NCBI RefSeq assembly: GCF_004027225.2
Contig: NC_044279.2
Span: 30,420,705 to 30,484,704, forward strand
DNA: 64,000 nt
DNA from: Strigops habroptila
Taxonomy: Eukaryota; Chordata; Aves; Psittaciformes; Psittacidae
Direction of reading: 5' to 3'
Of the stretch, positions 21,799-36,700 are shown one piece after another. A program made the position numbers and the translations under genes. The number at the start of each line of letters is the position of its first letter. Positions within the stretch are counted from its first letter, which is position 1. The notes beneath the pieces are model-generated. The model was not told the DNA's origin. It was given only the letters and a program-made list of their open reading frames with translations, and made no database searches.

Positions 21799-24700
21799 AA
21801 CAGAACTCTTCTGTTGACTTTTGGCTTTTTTGATTCTGACAGAGACACTTGAGGCATACGCTAAGGAACAGGAATTTGGATATTGGCACAGGTTTCTTAA
21901 GCATGTTAACATTATCGTGTACCCTCACCTGCAAAACACTCTTCAGAAATGTGTACACTGTGTGTTACATGAAACAAAAAAGCATGTGGGATTATTTTGC
22001 TCTCACTGCATAAAACACTCCTGGAACTGAATCCTGGAACTGAATCCTGAGAAAGCTGTGTCATACAAAATGAGTATATTCCTCAGATGCTGCAGGTTGG
22101 CCACAGCCGTGTGCTGTGAATCACACAGTGTGGCTTAGGAGTGATCTGTAAATCTCTCCATGTTCCATTGCTACTAACAGCAACAGGCACTTAGAAGTGC
22201 ATCAAGTGCAGCGCTTCTAAACCCAAGATGGTTTTTGTGTAGTTTGGCTGGATAAATATGTTCATTGGAAGGTTATTGTCCAGATTGAATAGCCCCAGGC
22301 ATTCCGCTTCAGTTTTGGTATGGATCCATGTATCATCCTTGCAGGAAGTGTTGTCAACTTCATTAATCTATGCACTACTGATTTTTTCACCTTCTAAGAT
22401 CCTAATGCACTGCACACATGCCTAACCTTGAAGTGATTCCCCAAATCATATTTGAGGAGCTGTGTTCTGGAATAAAACCACACATAAAATTGAAATATAA
22501 ACAGATTAAAATAAATGGCACATAGCCTATCTGCATGTGACTGAGAGTAATGTGATATTGTAATTACCCATTGCACCCCTACCTTTTCAACAGGTGTGCT
22601 CAAACCACATCCAGAATGTATGTATATTTCTGCTGAAATATACACATACCCAGATATTTTCACTCATAATTCATCAGAAAGCTCAAACAATTGCTGAAGC
22701 CTCTCCATGGTTCCTGTCTAAAGCTCAGTGTGACTTTGAAACGTGTTGGTTTACCTTATTCTGCATTTGAGATCATGCACATCTGTGCAGTGATGCTGGG
22801 AATGGGTATTCCAGGGAAACAAAATATTTTCATTTTTAAAGACATGAACTAACAGCAGCAATGAACATGAAAAAGTGCACAGGTCAGAGACCGTGAATGC
22901 GTATGCACAGATGCACAGATGGTGGCTGGTAGATGTGCCAGGTGAAAAGTAAATTTCATGTACGCATTCATTCAAGCACCAACTCATCAACAGAATTCAG
23001 AGGTAAGTGCCAAATAAGAGGGCACAGGAGGAACGAGGATGATGGGTAAACAGGCAAGCAACAGATTTAAGGAAGAAGGCAGAGATAGGAAAGTGTAAGT
23101 GATCAAGACAAGACTTCTACCACAGATGTATTTACTTATAAAGCTTTGAATGAAATGAATATGTAGGATCTTCACACTGGGTTTACATGAATAGGCAAGA
23201 ATAAATCCATCTAGAAGAACTTTATTGCCTCTAAACCATGATGAAAGAAGGATTAACCTTGAGGAAACAAAAAGCAGAGATGAATGGCTGGTTGCCCAAA
23301 CCTGAAAGGAGACTTCCTGCCCACTGCCACATGTGCACTTGTGTGATGCCTTAAAATGTTTTTGTTGGAGGGAAAAAAAAGACAATTTCAGAGCCAAGTA
23401 ATTGCCACTCTTTTATTGAATAGTGGTTAATCAGACATCCGAGGAGAATTGGGTTGATTTGAATACTTTATACTAAAGGGTATTCAGCAATCATGTTCTG
23501 ACTAAATGGATAATCAAATAAGTCACACTCTCCATTTAAAAATGCGGTCATTGTTAATGGACTAATATCTGAGCAAACAGTTTTGTCACTGTATCCAGAC
23601 ACAGGGGCAGCTAAAAAAGCACAGTCCCTCCAGGGGCCCACACCACTCTGAAACTGGCTCCAAGCACCAAAGAAACTGAAAAAAATCTGCTTCAGTTTTG
23701 CATAGTCAAATCACAAGGTGGTAAATTACATGTATGCTATCAGCTTCAAAATGAGTAATATCCCGATAATAAACTTAACAGTAAATTGAAATTTATATAG
23801 CAGAGAACTTAATGGAAAGAATATCAGATTTTCACTCTTTTTACTATATACTTTAGTAATTTGTTTTCCAGTGGGTTCAGCTTCTTATCACGGTGCCTGT
23901 ACCCTTCCAGTAGCAAAAGACAACACACTTGATTTTCAGCTAGTCCATATTAACCTGTTCCCACTGAGCTGAGTAGGACTAAACTGGTTTGAAAAAGCCA
24001 AGCCTAAATACTTTGTTAAAATGAGAAACCTGGACTGTCAGAATCCAGGCAACTTGGAAAAGAGATCTCAACAGAATTAAATATGTTTCTTTTTCCTATT
24101 CTTTTACATCTGTGATTTCCTTCCATGAGATCAAATCCATCACGGGAAGGAATCAGTTGTTGTGGTTGTTATTTATGCTACAGCAGCACAGGACAGCTTT
24201 CAGAGATCCCAATGTGTTAAGCGATAATAAAAATGAGATAGGGCCCATCCCATCTAGGGCCCATCCCATCTAATTTAAGTTGCTTGAAAACCAACTTAGG
24301 TGTTGCCTTTAAGTTCATCTTGATCTTCTCACAGGAGACACTGATCAGACATTATTCCCCTTATTTGTGATGATCCTCTTGAGTGGCAGCCAACCATTAG
24401 ACTCAGGCCCATCTCTTAAATCCTTCCGCCAAGAGTGAAAAGGCACATTACAGACTGGGAGAGGAAATGGAGAGACAGTGGGACCTGTGGGACTTGCAAC
24501 TATCCGCTTACTTGTCTGCTGAGCCCCTGTCAGCAGGAGGAACTGGCTTCACTGTTCTCTAAACTGCCCCAAGAACTGAAAGGTTATTGCTCGCGGGACA
24601 GACTTTTATATAAAAAAATACTCACCTCCAGCTAACAGCAGAAGTTAAGGTAAGGTACACAACTTGCTTCAGTCATGCTGTTATAGACCTCTGAGCAAGC

Positions 24701-27700
24701 TGATGTAGCAACAGAGCTATCATGGCAGGACCGACTTGTCTGTGGGGCTATGGCAGGGTGATGGAGAAGGGGGTCATAGGATGCATTTGGGAAAGGCTCT
24801 CATTTTCTTCTTCTGCTACCATCCTCACACCTCTTCTCCTTCGCAACTCCAAGAAGTCCTGAGCCCTGTCGTAGGTATTGCATTCAGTGGTAAAGCTGAA
24901 AGCTGTTTGAATACTAGTTCATTGCTCCAATTTTACTCCTTAATCTGAAGGGAATTTAATTTGTTAGTTTAGAAATGGGAAGGTCCCTTCACTCTATTTT
25001 GAGCAGACAGCCAAAGTGTTAACTTCGTGAAGGCTGGGTGCAGTACATATTTGTCCTGTGACTACTGGGACTACGCTTGGCCCTTGAAGGTCTAACAATT
25101 TCTTTGTACAACCATAAAGTTCAGGAACTAGATTAGCAAAACTTATTCTATACTGAACATTAGATTTAAAAGCAAATGGATGATTTAAGAGCTCAGGTTA
25201 GGAAACCAAGCGAAGTGACACTCCAGATAATTGGTTCAGGAAAACTGGAATTTAACAACAAATTCTGGGTAGTTTAAGTTTTGAAGAGGAACAGAGATCA
25301 GTGAGATTTACAGGTTGTAAACCCTCATGGATTCTTTCTGTAGGTACCAGTAATTAGCAATTTGGCATCAGGAAACTCAGAATGTGGGCAAGTTCATCAA
25401 AACAGAAGGATAAATGGGAAACTGCACAAAACCCAACACTTGTTTTTAAATCACAGATATAGGAAAGCGAATCTTAGTCCTTGAAGAAAGTGAGACAGGT
25501 ATTTCAGTCTCTTAAATCCTGGCAAGGGCAATTTGAATCAGTCGTGTCAGACGTACAGTCATCCTGTTGGAAGAACTCCAGAAAAGAGATTAGTGGTTGT
25601 TCAAGCAGGAAGTAATAAAAACAATTCAGCCTCCTCCATGGAAAGGTAATACCACAACAATGTGATGTTCCTGGCATAATGGAGCTTTAGGCTGGTAAGT
25701 AAGTTGATGTCATTGATGAAAGATAGACTGGAAACCGTGATTACTGCAGTGAAATAAGTTTCACTCTACGAGAAAGGGCATAAATCATGACATGTACCTG
25801 AAACACAGCCTGACAGTATGCCCAAGAAGATAAAATGGCTACAAACACACCTGGGTATATACAAAAATTGTTAAGATTATATCAATAGTGATATTCCATC
25901 ACCTAGTATTTTAGCATCATGTGAACCTCCAGGTCCCATCCAAAATCAATGAATTCTGGACAACAAATGACATTTCATGAAACGTCTAGTTTTTCCCACA
26001 CAGTTGTGGAACCAAAAGCTGAATCCTGATCTTTTGGCTTCCTCAGAGCCCAGTTGTGTTGTGCATTGACACCCCTGAGAGATGAGGTCCCATGGCTCTC
26101 TCCCACCCTGTGTCCATAGCTGTTAGTGGTATGATTTCATAGCGTTGTACTTTGATGAATGGCTGTAGAATATGAGCAAGTAAGCACCCTCATCTGCAGC
26201 TGGACCTGCCACTTAAAAAACGCAGGATTTCAAACAAATGTGTGATCCATTTTTTAAACATCATTCCTAAAAGAACACAGAACACAAAAAGAAACCGAGC
26301 CAGTGAGAGATGAAGATACTCACTTGAAGCAAACTAAGAGCAAAAGCACTGATGGCAATTTGGCAACATAAGGAGTACTGGAGAGACTGAGGACGCATGA
26401 TAATGAATAGGAATTGTTTTTCCAGGCACTGAATACAGCTACTGTGATTCAGATTTGGAAGCTGTATAAAGGTCTGAGAAAAGTAGGAAAAAAAAAACCC
26501 CAAACATTATTAAGACTCTAGTTCTGAGCAGATCCTACACAACCCCAAGAGTCTGAGCTTAGTGCTCTGATAACACAGCTCACCACTTAACTGGAATGCG
26601 TTCACAGCAATATAAAAAACGATTTCTAGGAAGATGGAGCTGCAGCTGAACCATTTATCACTGTTCATGGCCTGGCTGGGTCCAGACCACGTCTTACGGG
26701 CAAAGGCGCTTCCCATGGCTCTAACTCCAAAGCATACATATTAGCATAGACATCCTTTACTCCATGACTGTAACTCTTTTCTTCTGCATTGGAAACTTAA
26801 CAAGTCTGAACTCTGCAACGGTAAAGGATCCCATAATGCCCTTACTTGTCCAGGATGGTCCCTTTCCAATTTCATGGGTTCTACATTACCAAGTGTGGAC
26901 AATACATGGGCAAAACACCTCTAAAGAACTCCGGTTACTGTGAAAAAGGTAACTTTCCTTTCCCAGGAGACAGAGAGAGACACAGACGGACAGATTTGAC
27001 AGAAGAACTACTAACATTTGGACAGAGAAAAAAATAGAAAGAAAGATGAAATATGACTGCTGAATAATGGAAAAGTTAGGGAGAATACAGTAAAATTTTG
27101 AATTGTGCAAAGAGAAGGAGATCCTGGGGAGAGTTTGGAAAGATGATAGAGACTCTGGAAGGTCTGTAGCTGGAGTTCTGTCCCAGACAAGGAAGAGAGA
27201 CAGGCTGAGGCACAAGCCTGAACAGAGAGAGGCAACAAGCAAAGGGTTAGATCTGGAACGTGCCAGGCTGGAAGCTCAGACTGACTCCAACTAACTCGAT
27301 AAACTAAGCAGGCACATGAAGAAAATGGAGTTGAAGTACAGGGGAGAGGCAGATGAGTCACAAAGGAAAGGGAGATTTTAAAGAGGGATCAGGCAAAAAC
27401 TCACACAGGATGGGATATCAAGAAAAAATATGTTCTCTGCTGTTCTAAAAGAGTCATTGAGCTGGATGACACAATATTTCCTCCTCCAAAAGTGCTGTAA
27501 AAGCTCTGTGCAGAGAAGTTTCAAAAGAAAGCTGAATCAATCCTAACAGAAGCAAGGAAAGAGCTGGGCAGAGTTGCTCTATGCAGCAGCCATAAAGGGC
27601 TCATTTGGTACAAATATAAAGGTATAGATAAAAAGGGGAGATATGCAGTGCAGGGTGAGAATTGCTCTTTTGGAACAGAGAAATTAGATACTAAAATTGC

Positions 27701-30700
27701 ATTTATACCTTAGTATTTCTATTGCATACACATACAATGAAAATTCCTTATGAGTTTATATGATAAGACTGACAAAAAACATTTAAAAATGAAGTAACTA
27801 ATATATTTCTGAATTATTCACTTAATAAGAGTTTCTGCATTTTTCAAGTACAAAGGCTGCAAGGTAATTAAATGGGTATATAAACCGAGCAGATATCATG
27901 GTCAAACAGACATAACCTATTGCAGGGAGATGCAACTGAACTTGCCCCACATAATTAACAAGCAGTCATCAGCTTGCTCAGCCCCTGCAGAGATGTGCTT
28001 TCATTAGCCTGTGCTGGCTATTGATAGCTTCCCGTATTTCCATCATCCCCCGGAGCACGAGGCAGCCCTTCACACGTGCCTGTATGCAGGACTGGTTGGT
28101 CAGATGTGGGGAAAGACTGCTAGGGGTCAGCCGGGATAATGATTTTTAGCACCTGAACTACAGAATCCAAGGTGATTACATACAGTCGGTGAATCCAATT
28201 AAAAATGGTTTAGCACCATGAGGAAGCAAAGGTTTTCACTGCAATTACAGAAATAAGCTTATGCTGAGTATTTTCTTCGCTGGAATGCAAAACAATGTTT
28301 GGGGAATACACTTCTGTACCATCAGCAGTTTACAAATACTGTAGAAGCTGTGCAGGTTTGAAAGATCAGCCCTGGTCAAGTGAGAAATGAAGCAAGTCTG
28401 AGCAAGTTCCCACACAAAGCTAGGAATTGGAGCAGGCTTTTGATTTAATGGCACCAGGAGCTGCCGAAAGTCTGGAGCCAGAGCAATTCTCACAACTGAA
28501 GCAGCAGTTCCTTGTTTCATAATTTTAGGCTGCCCATTTACACTGGCTCGTAGCCACAAGTTCAAAAGTAAATGAGTGCAGCTTTTGTGGGAGTGCGAAG
28601 TAGCTCCCAGTGATTGTGATTACTGGGGTTTCGCATTCATCTGATAAACATCATCAGATATTCTAATCTAGCATGTTAATATTATAAAAATATGATGAAA
28701 TAAGACTGTAGCAGTCCACCGGTGTGATTATTTTTTCTGTTGTTACTGTATGTAATATTGCATATCTCTCATATTATCATGGCACCACAAAGAAAATGAA
28801 TCAAAACCCCTTAAAATAATTTAATTCAAAATTGCTGTGAAATATTCCATTTCCTAAATCCTATATGCCAGTTTACCATCCAAGTACACAGACAACCTCG
28901 TTGATCTCAATTTAGATGTCTTTCTCTTCAATTGTAAGGATAAGGGTTTCAGCATGAGAGATTCCCCAGAAACAAGGTAAGTGTGAGTGATATACACTGG
29001 CATTGACCTGCTTTTTTTGAAGTAAAGGAGTAACTATTCTACCTAGGCAGAAACAGAGATAATAATTGATGTACAGTTGTGCACTTTTCAGTGTTGGGAC
29101 TAATTAGATGATTAAAGATCTGAAAAGATCAGGTAGTCTCTGTGATACTTCACAACCTTTATTCATCTGATGAGATTTCTGGCTCTTGCTGCCTGACTCA
29201 GCACAGCCACAGTTGCTATACACAAGTGGAAGGCCCACACAGAGGTGGTTCCTCATCTTCATTAACTCATCTCTTCTTCCAGATATCTCTCTAGCGCTGA
29301 CCTTGCCATAATCATTCAAAATCTTGTATTACATCTCAATACCTTCCAGGTCTTTTTCGCTGGGTCTTCATAGTCCTTACTAACCTGGACAGCCTTGACC
29401 CAATACTTATCCTATAAGACTCCAACTGCTTCCAGCCAGGGAATACAGAAAATGTTTGGCAAAAGTGTTGCCAAGCACCTGGTACCAGGAAAATTGTAAG
29501 AACCCATAGAAAGGCTGGAGGAATGTGAGTGACACATCTCTGGGAGGTTCATTGCATGGGTTGTGTGTGCATTAATTCTGAAACCTGAAGCAGTCAAACC
29601 TCTGATATTTACTTTTTTACACAGCTGTCTAAGACTGGAACTTGAGGTTAACAGAAAGATTTACTTTTCTCTCAAGTGTTTTCAGAGTATGTTGTGCCCT
29701 CTTGTGCGCAGGAGCCACTAGGGAGCTTTGCCTCTGGGACCCCTGGAGATAGGAGCAGAGCAGATCGAAGGAATTTGAGTGGAGGCTTCGCTTAGCTTTG
29801 TTGGGCTGGGTGAAAACAGTGGTGGCAGCTCAACCCATTCAGATCTGCCTGATTTCAGCCCCACTCTCTTTCCAGTGTGCTGCAGTATCAGACGATGAGA
29901 AAATCTCGGCGAGCCTGCCGACCTGAGCAGCAAGGCTGTGGGGTTCAGACGAGTCTTGGCCATCTCCCAGCGCAGGGCTGTGAGCCCAGACACCAATGAA
30001 TGAACCTCTTCTGCTGCGTAGGTGCAAGACACGCATTTCTTTTGAAGGGAGCTGCTGTGAAGTGAGACATTCACAGTTTCTCAGAAAGGACAGCAATGAA
30101 ACCAGGTGTCCTTGCATTTAGTAAGCTCAGATAATGTCCTCATGCTCTAGGGAAGATGTGCTACGGAGATAGTAGACTTGTATGAGAGGGGTGCTTCTTT
30201 AAAGAGGAGAGGAAATTTTCGGAGCTCAAGGGAAGCAGCACTGTGTATCTCTCCTGTTGAAAGTGAGTTGATAAAACCCTCAAACCCCACAGTTATTTCA
30301 CTTTCCTACCTGTTTACTGCCTGCTAAAAGGCTGCCTTGGCAGCCGTCTTGACAAGCATTTTGCCAATGACAATGAGGGGTCTATGGGAGGCAAGGGGTG
30401 CCCAATTAGTGCCCAAATATCTCCTTCTAAATCATGGAAAATATTCCTCCTACTCCATTCATTTAAATGATGCAGCACTCATGATAGGAGCAACCCAGGG
30501 AGGGATAAACATATGCAAATGAATTGTTGGCTTGATTTGCATTTCCCCACACTTTTTCCTCTACATGGAAATATATACGTATACAGTTATATGTCTGAAA
30601 TATCAAACCTACTGCCATCTACAGTATTTTCTTTGGCTGACAGAGGGTGACAGTGCCAATTGCTTTGAATCTTGGTGTAGACACCTGAGTCTTCCTGGCA

Positions 30701-33700
30701 CTTAGATAGAATCCTATTTCCCTATTTCCCAGATTTGAGAACACAATATAGTCAGTTCTGACACTGGATCCTGGCATCTAAGCACTGTAGCACTGCGTGC
30801 CACCGGCTCCAAAGCCCTGCATTGAATGTTTGTCCTCTTCTGGCTTTATGAAGTGGAAAGCTAAAACTAGGTCAGCCTGGTGAGATAAGGGAATACCTAG
30901 TTATATGTCTCACTGGCATTTAGGGGTTACAGAGGTGGCAAAGAAGCTCATTTATGTAATACACAATTCAATGTGCACCAAGGGGAGATATTTGCTGGAA
31001 AGCACTGCCAAAAATACATGCTTAAAAAATTTAGCAGCTTTGGGGGATAAAAATTGGACTTGAGCAGCTATAAGGATGATTAGCTCCTTAAATCTCTTCT
31101 GAGAATCCTATTAAATTCAACTTCCACAGCCTCAAGAGCTTCTGTCCTCTCCCCCTGCCAACTCCCTAGAGAAAAAGAATGTGTTGTGCTGGACAAAATA
31201 TTACTCTAATAGAAGGCTTCTCTCATAAGAAAAGCTGGAAGAACACTCTCAGATCCCCAAATTACATGGAATTCAGTTCTACGTGCAGAAACCTTTCTTG
31301 ATGCGTCCCTGAGCCAGTTTTGTCTCCCTTTTACTGACCTGCAGAGCTGTTCATGAATACTTGATGGCTATTTACCTTCCCACACAATTTCAGAAGCAAC
31401 CAAGGAGAATGTTTAGAACCAGTCTATTTCCAGATATTCCTTTGGTTTTTTGTCTCTTTGTGTGGAAACAAAGAAATATAGAGCCTAAAATTATTCTCCC
31501 TTTTGGACTTAAAAATATTGCAGTACTGTACAATGGTGCAGATGGTGAGAGACAGGGCCTGTTCCTGGGAATATCTGTTCCATTTCACAAAAGCTGTGAA
31601 CACACTGTGACCCTGTCATCCTGTCTATGTTTAGCTGAGCTGTCTGGACCCAAGAGAGCCTGGAGTCTGGACTGTCTCCAAGATGCCCTGTGCACACTCA
31701 GCTCGTCCTTGTAGGCAACCTGAAATCAGAGATGCAGTTTCTCCCCATCCTCGTACAACCTTAACATGCAGTGTGCATTAACCCTCTGACCTCCCATCAA
31801 TCTGCACCTGACGAGACTTTCCGCAGTCATTTTGTTAAAAAGAATAGACATATAAGATTTTAGGGCCCAGATTTTAAGAGACACTTAGGTGCTTATCCAT
31901 GCACATAAGCAGCTGTGTATGGCCCAGGCCACATCGAAGAGGACAGGGGGAGTTGGGACATGAAGGTTGTGAACAGCACCTGGATAACGGCCTTGTGAAG
32001 TTAAAAAAATCAGTAATCTCCTGGAAAAAAAGACAGAAAAAAATCTCTGTTTTTAATATGAGAAAGACAGTTTAGGGTGGAAAAAAACTAATCACTTTTT
32101 TAATATAGCCATAATTTGTTTGAATGGTTTTCTGTTGTATTACTAATCTCTGATATTTATTGGGAGCATTTCTCAGAAATAAACAGTCATACAAAATCAC
32201 ACTTTGTCTAATTGCTCCCCTAATGAGTGTGTCATCACAGTTAATTTTGAATTTTAATCTTAATTATAGCCATTTTTTTTCCTCATCCTTGAATACTTCC
32301 CAAGCCCAGCACTTGCCCTGTATGAACCCAAGCATCACACACTGCTTGACAGCCTGCCAAACCCGCATTAGTCTGCTATTTCAATCACTACTGACCAACA
32401 GGTCCAAAAGGTTCAAGGAAAATAACGGTCAGGGGTGGGTAGTCGTGTCTGCTAGTGATGTAAATCTGTGTCCTCACAGTGGCGCTGCGATTTCATCACT
32501 GCATCTGGCTCTAAAATACACCAACGGGTGGCGTCATGGAGAATCTACGCTGTGCTCTTGAGAGATAAGGGAATGTCTTTTATGACAAGGGAAGCGTCTG
32601 GATTTGCCTCATAATATGTGCATGGATAATCCATTTCTTATGGAATTGGTCACTTGCATTTTAAGACACTGAAACAATTACCAAACGCCAGATGTGAGAA
32701 AAAAGTAATCATCCTGATTTTGACCCCATTTTAAATCTTGTGTTAGGCTTTTTATTTAACATACACTTCCAATTGAAGCTAAACAATAAGGGGGCTTTAT
32801 ACTGTTGTAACAGAATGAGTAACATATTTTGCCTCCAAATCTCATAACTGCAGTAAGGGATTCTGATGAATAAATAAAATTTAGGTAAGCTCTGTATTAA
32901 AGGTTGTATTCTTTAAGTCTCCCTTGTCTGACCTATTATCTGTGGATATCTCATATGTTCCTGCTGCAAAACAAAGGCTTGATTAAGTAGTTTTACAGTA
33001 CATCTGATTATTAATATTTAAAAGAGGTCCAAATCTCATTTGTATTTTCCGAGCAAGTTAGAGGTCATCACTTGTATTTCCATATGCTAAAACTCTGTGA
33101 AGTTTTGAACTAACACAACTTCCCTATCAAAAAGCAGGGAAGACTGCTGGAGGATGGCCCCCTTTGTGCATAAAACCAACACTGAATTTTCTCAGGTTTG
33201 AAGTTGCACAGGTGCTGATACATAAGCCCAACACAAGAGTTCGAGTAACCTATCTGAAGACAATTCATTACAACTCTAAGCACCCAATAGACCAATGAGT
33301 CCTTAATTCTACCATCAGGACAGACTAGTCAAATTCCTCCACTATACCTGGTAGCAAATATAGAATATCTGCTCTGATTCCTACTGAAGATCAGGTATGT
33401 ACCAGCAGCAATAAGTGTCTTCCTTTGCCCTGCCTGGTCCAATACCCCTTGCTCAGCGCACCAAACCTAGCAGGAGTCAGGCTGCTTCTAGCATAATGCC
33501 AGAACCCCAAGCGAGAAGGGTTTTCTAAGGTGAGGCAAAAGAAGCAGTTTCAAGCAAAGTTTGGTTTGCCACTGGTAATTCTGGGCCAGCATGTATGCTC
33601 TGTGTGTTGCTCATGCAACTCAACCTTGTTTAGGAAAAGGGAGAGTGAAGCATGTTTGTATGTGAGGATGACACAAGGGATTGGGGGCTCTAAAGTCAAA

Positions 33701-36700
33701 GCCGTACTAGTAAACAGCCTCAGGGCTGACATTCTTACTGACACAGAGCATTGTCTGTACTCTTAGGTGACAGCACAGTTTTCACCAGGGCCAACAAGCA
33801 CTCCAACAAGAAATTTACTGGCACCATTTGGAAATTAGCACAGCCAGTGACCTTTCCCAGCAGGCAGTGGCAATGAGACCCCCCTGCTGTATGGAGTGAG
33901 AGAATATAATGATGCCATGGGTGATGCCATGCCAGCTGGTCTCTGTACCACAGGTCAGGCACTTCTAATTTTTTGCCTGAATATACCATGAGAGTCTCAG
34001 TCATGCTTCTTGCATCCTGACTTATTTCACCTTTAACTGTAAAACAGCAGCATTTGGGCAGTCAGTTTGCCTGAGTTTAAGCCAAAATTAAAGAAGTAAG
34101 AGTCAAAATGACAGTCCTTGTCCAAAGGATAAAGCCCTAGGGTTCTGAAGAGAAATATCAGCATCTTAGGAATTCACTAAAGGCTATTATTCTGGGTATT
34201 TGGGCATGGGAAGATGTCAAGACACATGCCTGGGGAAAAAAAAAAAAAAAAGCCAACCTAGTTTGGAAAAAATATATGCCAAGTTGAAAAAAATTCCTAA
34301 TGCAAAGTATAAGGCAACATTGATCATAAAGTCACTCCATTAGCGATACCTGTAAAAAGCTCCTTCACATAAGGAGCTGTAAAGCTGCAGAGACTAGATT
34401 TACTTTTATTAGTTCCACCAGCAAAGCAGTAGTGAACTCATCAGCTTCAGTGATGTTTAACCCATGGAGTGATCAGACTGTGTTCTCTCCAGCAGACTGC
34501 TGGCTAGTAACTTCTCTCTAGGCTACATTAAAGCCTTAAATAGTTTTCAGCATTTTTATCTTCCTCTTGGTCAAGCAGGAAACATTGCATTCCTTCCCCA
34601 GCATCTCTTTTAAAGGTCAGCTCACCAAGCATGGCCTCTGGAAAGCTGCAGGAATAGCATGTGGGCTGTCACATAAGGTGTGCACAGCTGGGGTTTAGCA
34701 GCTGTGAGCTGAAAATCAGTGTAGAGCTCAAAAAAGACTGCTGCCAGACTGCTACCTTGCTGGGTTTATTTATTTTCAATTTGTTTTATTGCCTAACGGT
34801 GGCTTTTTCTGGTCATATATAAAGAAAGCTTTTTGCTTTCCTTATTTATGACATTAAAATTCTTATTTGCTATACAGTTGTTACTGGCAGTTCCATCTTT
34901 TATGCTTTACAGGTGTCAGGTTTGTACACAGAAGGAGCCTTTCTGCAGCATCTTGGCAGAGATTACTGAGTCTGTGGGAAAGTATCACTGAGCAGCATGA
35001 CGGTGGTCACTGCTGACGTCTGAAACCTATCTTTGTGTTTAAAAAGCCTTAATGCACTTGGACTTCACTGGACAGGCTGATTCTGCCTCGAAAACAGAAA
35101 CTGGATGGAAAAATAACATGTGATCTCACTTGGCCACCTCCCAGGGCCACCTGTGGCCCTGATCTATGGCTGCTTTAGGGCCAACCGTGGGGTGTGTTTA
35201 GAGTTCGCCCCCACTTTACTGCTGCCAACGGCCAGACCAGGGCAGCCTGGCTACAGCCAGAAGAGATGTTTCAAGGCAGTCCTTGCTTAGCCACACATAA
35301 GCAATTAGCATGTTGCTCTAACCTAAGCTGGCCACTGAATAAATAAGCAGTGCCTTTGCACTCCCTTCTGATTTTCACTCAATCTGTTCTCTGATATTTT
35401 ATTTGTTTGGTTTGTACTTCTACTGTGTTATGGAATATCCCACAGGTATTGGTTTCTTTAGCTTGGAACACCTGATTCTTTTCAGAAGATAACTTAAATC
35501 ATAGGGGATGCACCATCATTCTCAGTGCTAACTCCAGAGAGCAGTAACCTTGTGACATTCTGGAATCTGCTTATTTACCCACCTGTGCATCTGGCTTTTC
35601 ATGTCTATATTGTTTATTTATAATGCCAATTTCTGACTGCAGTGGACTGCAGCCTGGAACGTACCAGTTATCTGGGGGTCACTGGAAAATAAGTAAATAT
35701 GTACATGAAATATTTATGAGCATTTTTCCTATGGTATTTAAAATTCTAAGCAGTAAACTAAGCGCTTGATCCAGCCAACTTCACCATGTAGGTAAGCTTC
35801 ATTGACCTCATCAGCAGTGGCAGGCCTTTCGTGTGTGAGGGTCTTTTCAATTTTCGTGCATGACCAGTGACATGCAAGTGATTTAGAAATGAATAAATTC
35901 TCTAGGAATGTCTGAATTTCAGTGCTTAGGAGTTTGGGAAAACATAACAGTTTTATTTGTGATGCATTTCAGGGAAGCCACATTCAGTGCATTACTGTTT
36001 AAAATAAGCTGTTGATGTTTAGTGAATACTAGCATGTAATGGTTGAGTCACAACGCAATAGTGTTGCATGCCATATTTACAAACATTCCACACTGCAAAA
36101 AATGTTCACAATTTTTTACTGTTGCCAAAATCTGATGACAGGACCTGGGCCAAAGACTCCCCACTCCTCGAGGCTCGGGTGTCACCTGCCGAGAAATGCT
36201 GAGGCATTTGAAGTGCATATTTCACTGAACTCTAGAGAACGGTCTTTCTCCATCTTGACCGGCTTCTGTGTTCTGGGTCCTCAAGCAATCAAACAACAAT
36301 TAATCCTCTATGAACTTGAGAAAATGTTGTCTCAAGCAGGCCCAGAGCTAAGGTTTTTTTGGTTGTTCTCCTGCAAGTGACTGAGAGTGACTCCAGCACT
36401 GTGCAAAGCAATATTCAGAATGGAACTTGACAATTAAATGCTTCTGCTAACTGGATACAAACACTGTGGCCATTAGCATGGGATCTGACTGTCGTAGGCA
36501 ATCCCAGAACAGAACACTATAATAAATATAAAGAGAGAGAAATATATTGGCAGCAAATGCTGAAGAGAGGAAGGGCAAAGTAGAAGAGCCATGGGTCACG
36601 GAACCAGTCAGGATGCCTGACCCTTCAATGGAGGCACTGGTAAAAAAACTGTATATTTGGCAAGATTTCAATTTTATTTTATTTTATTTAACAGAGTTTT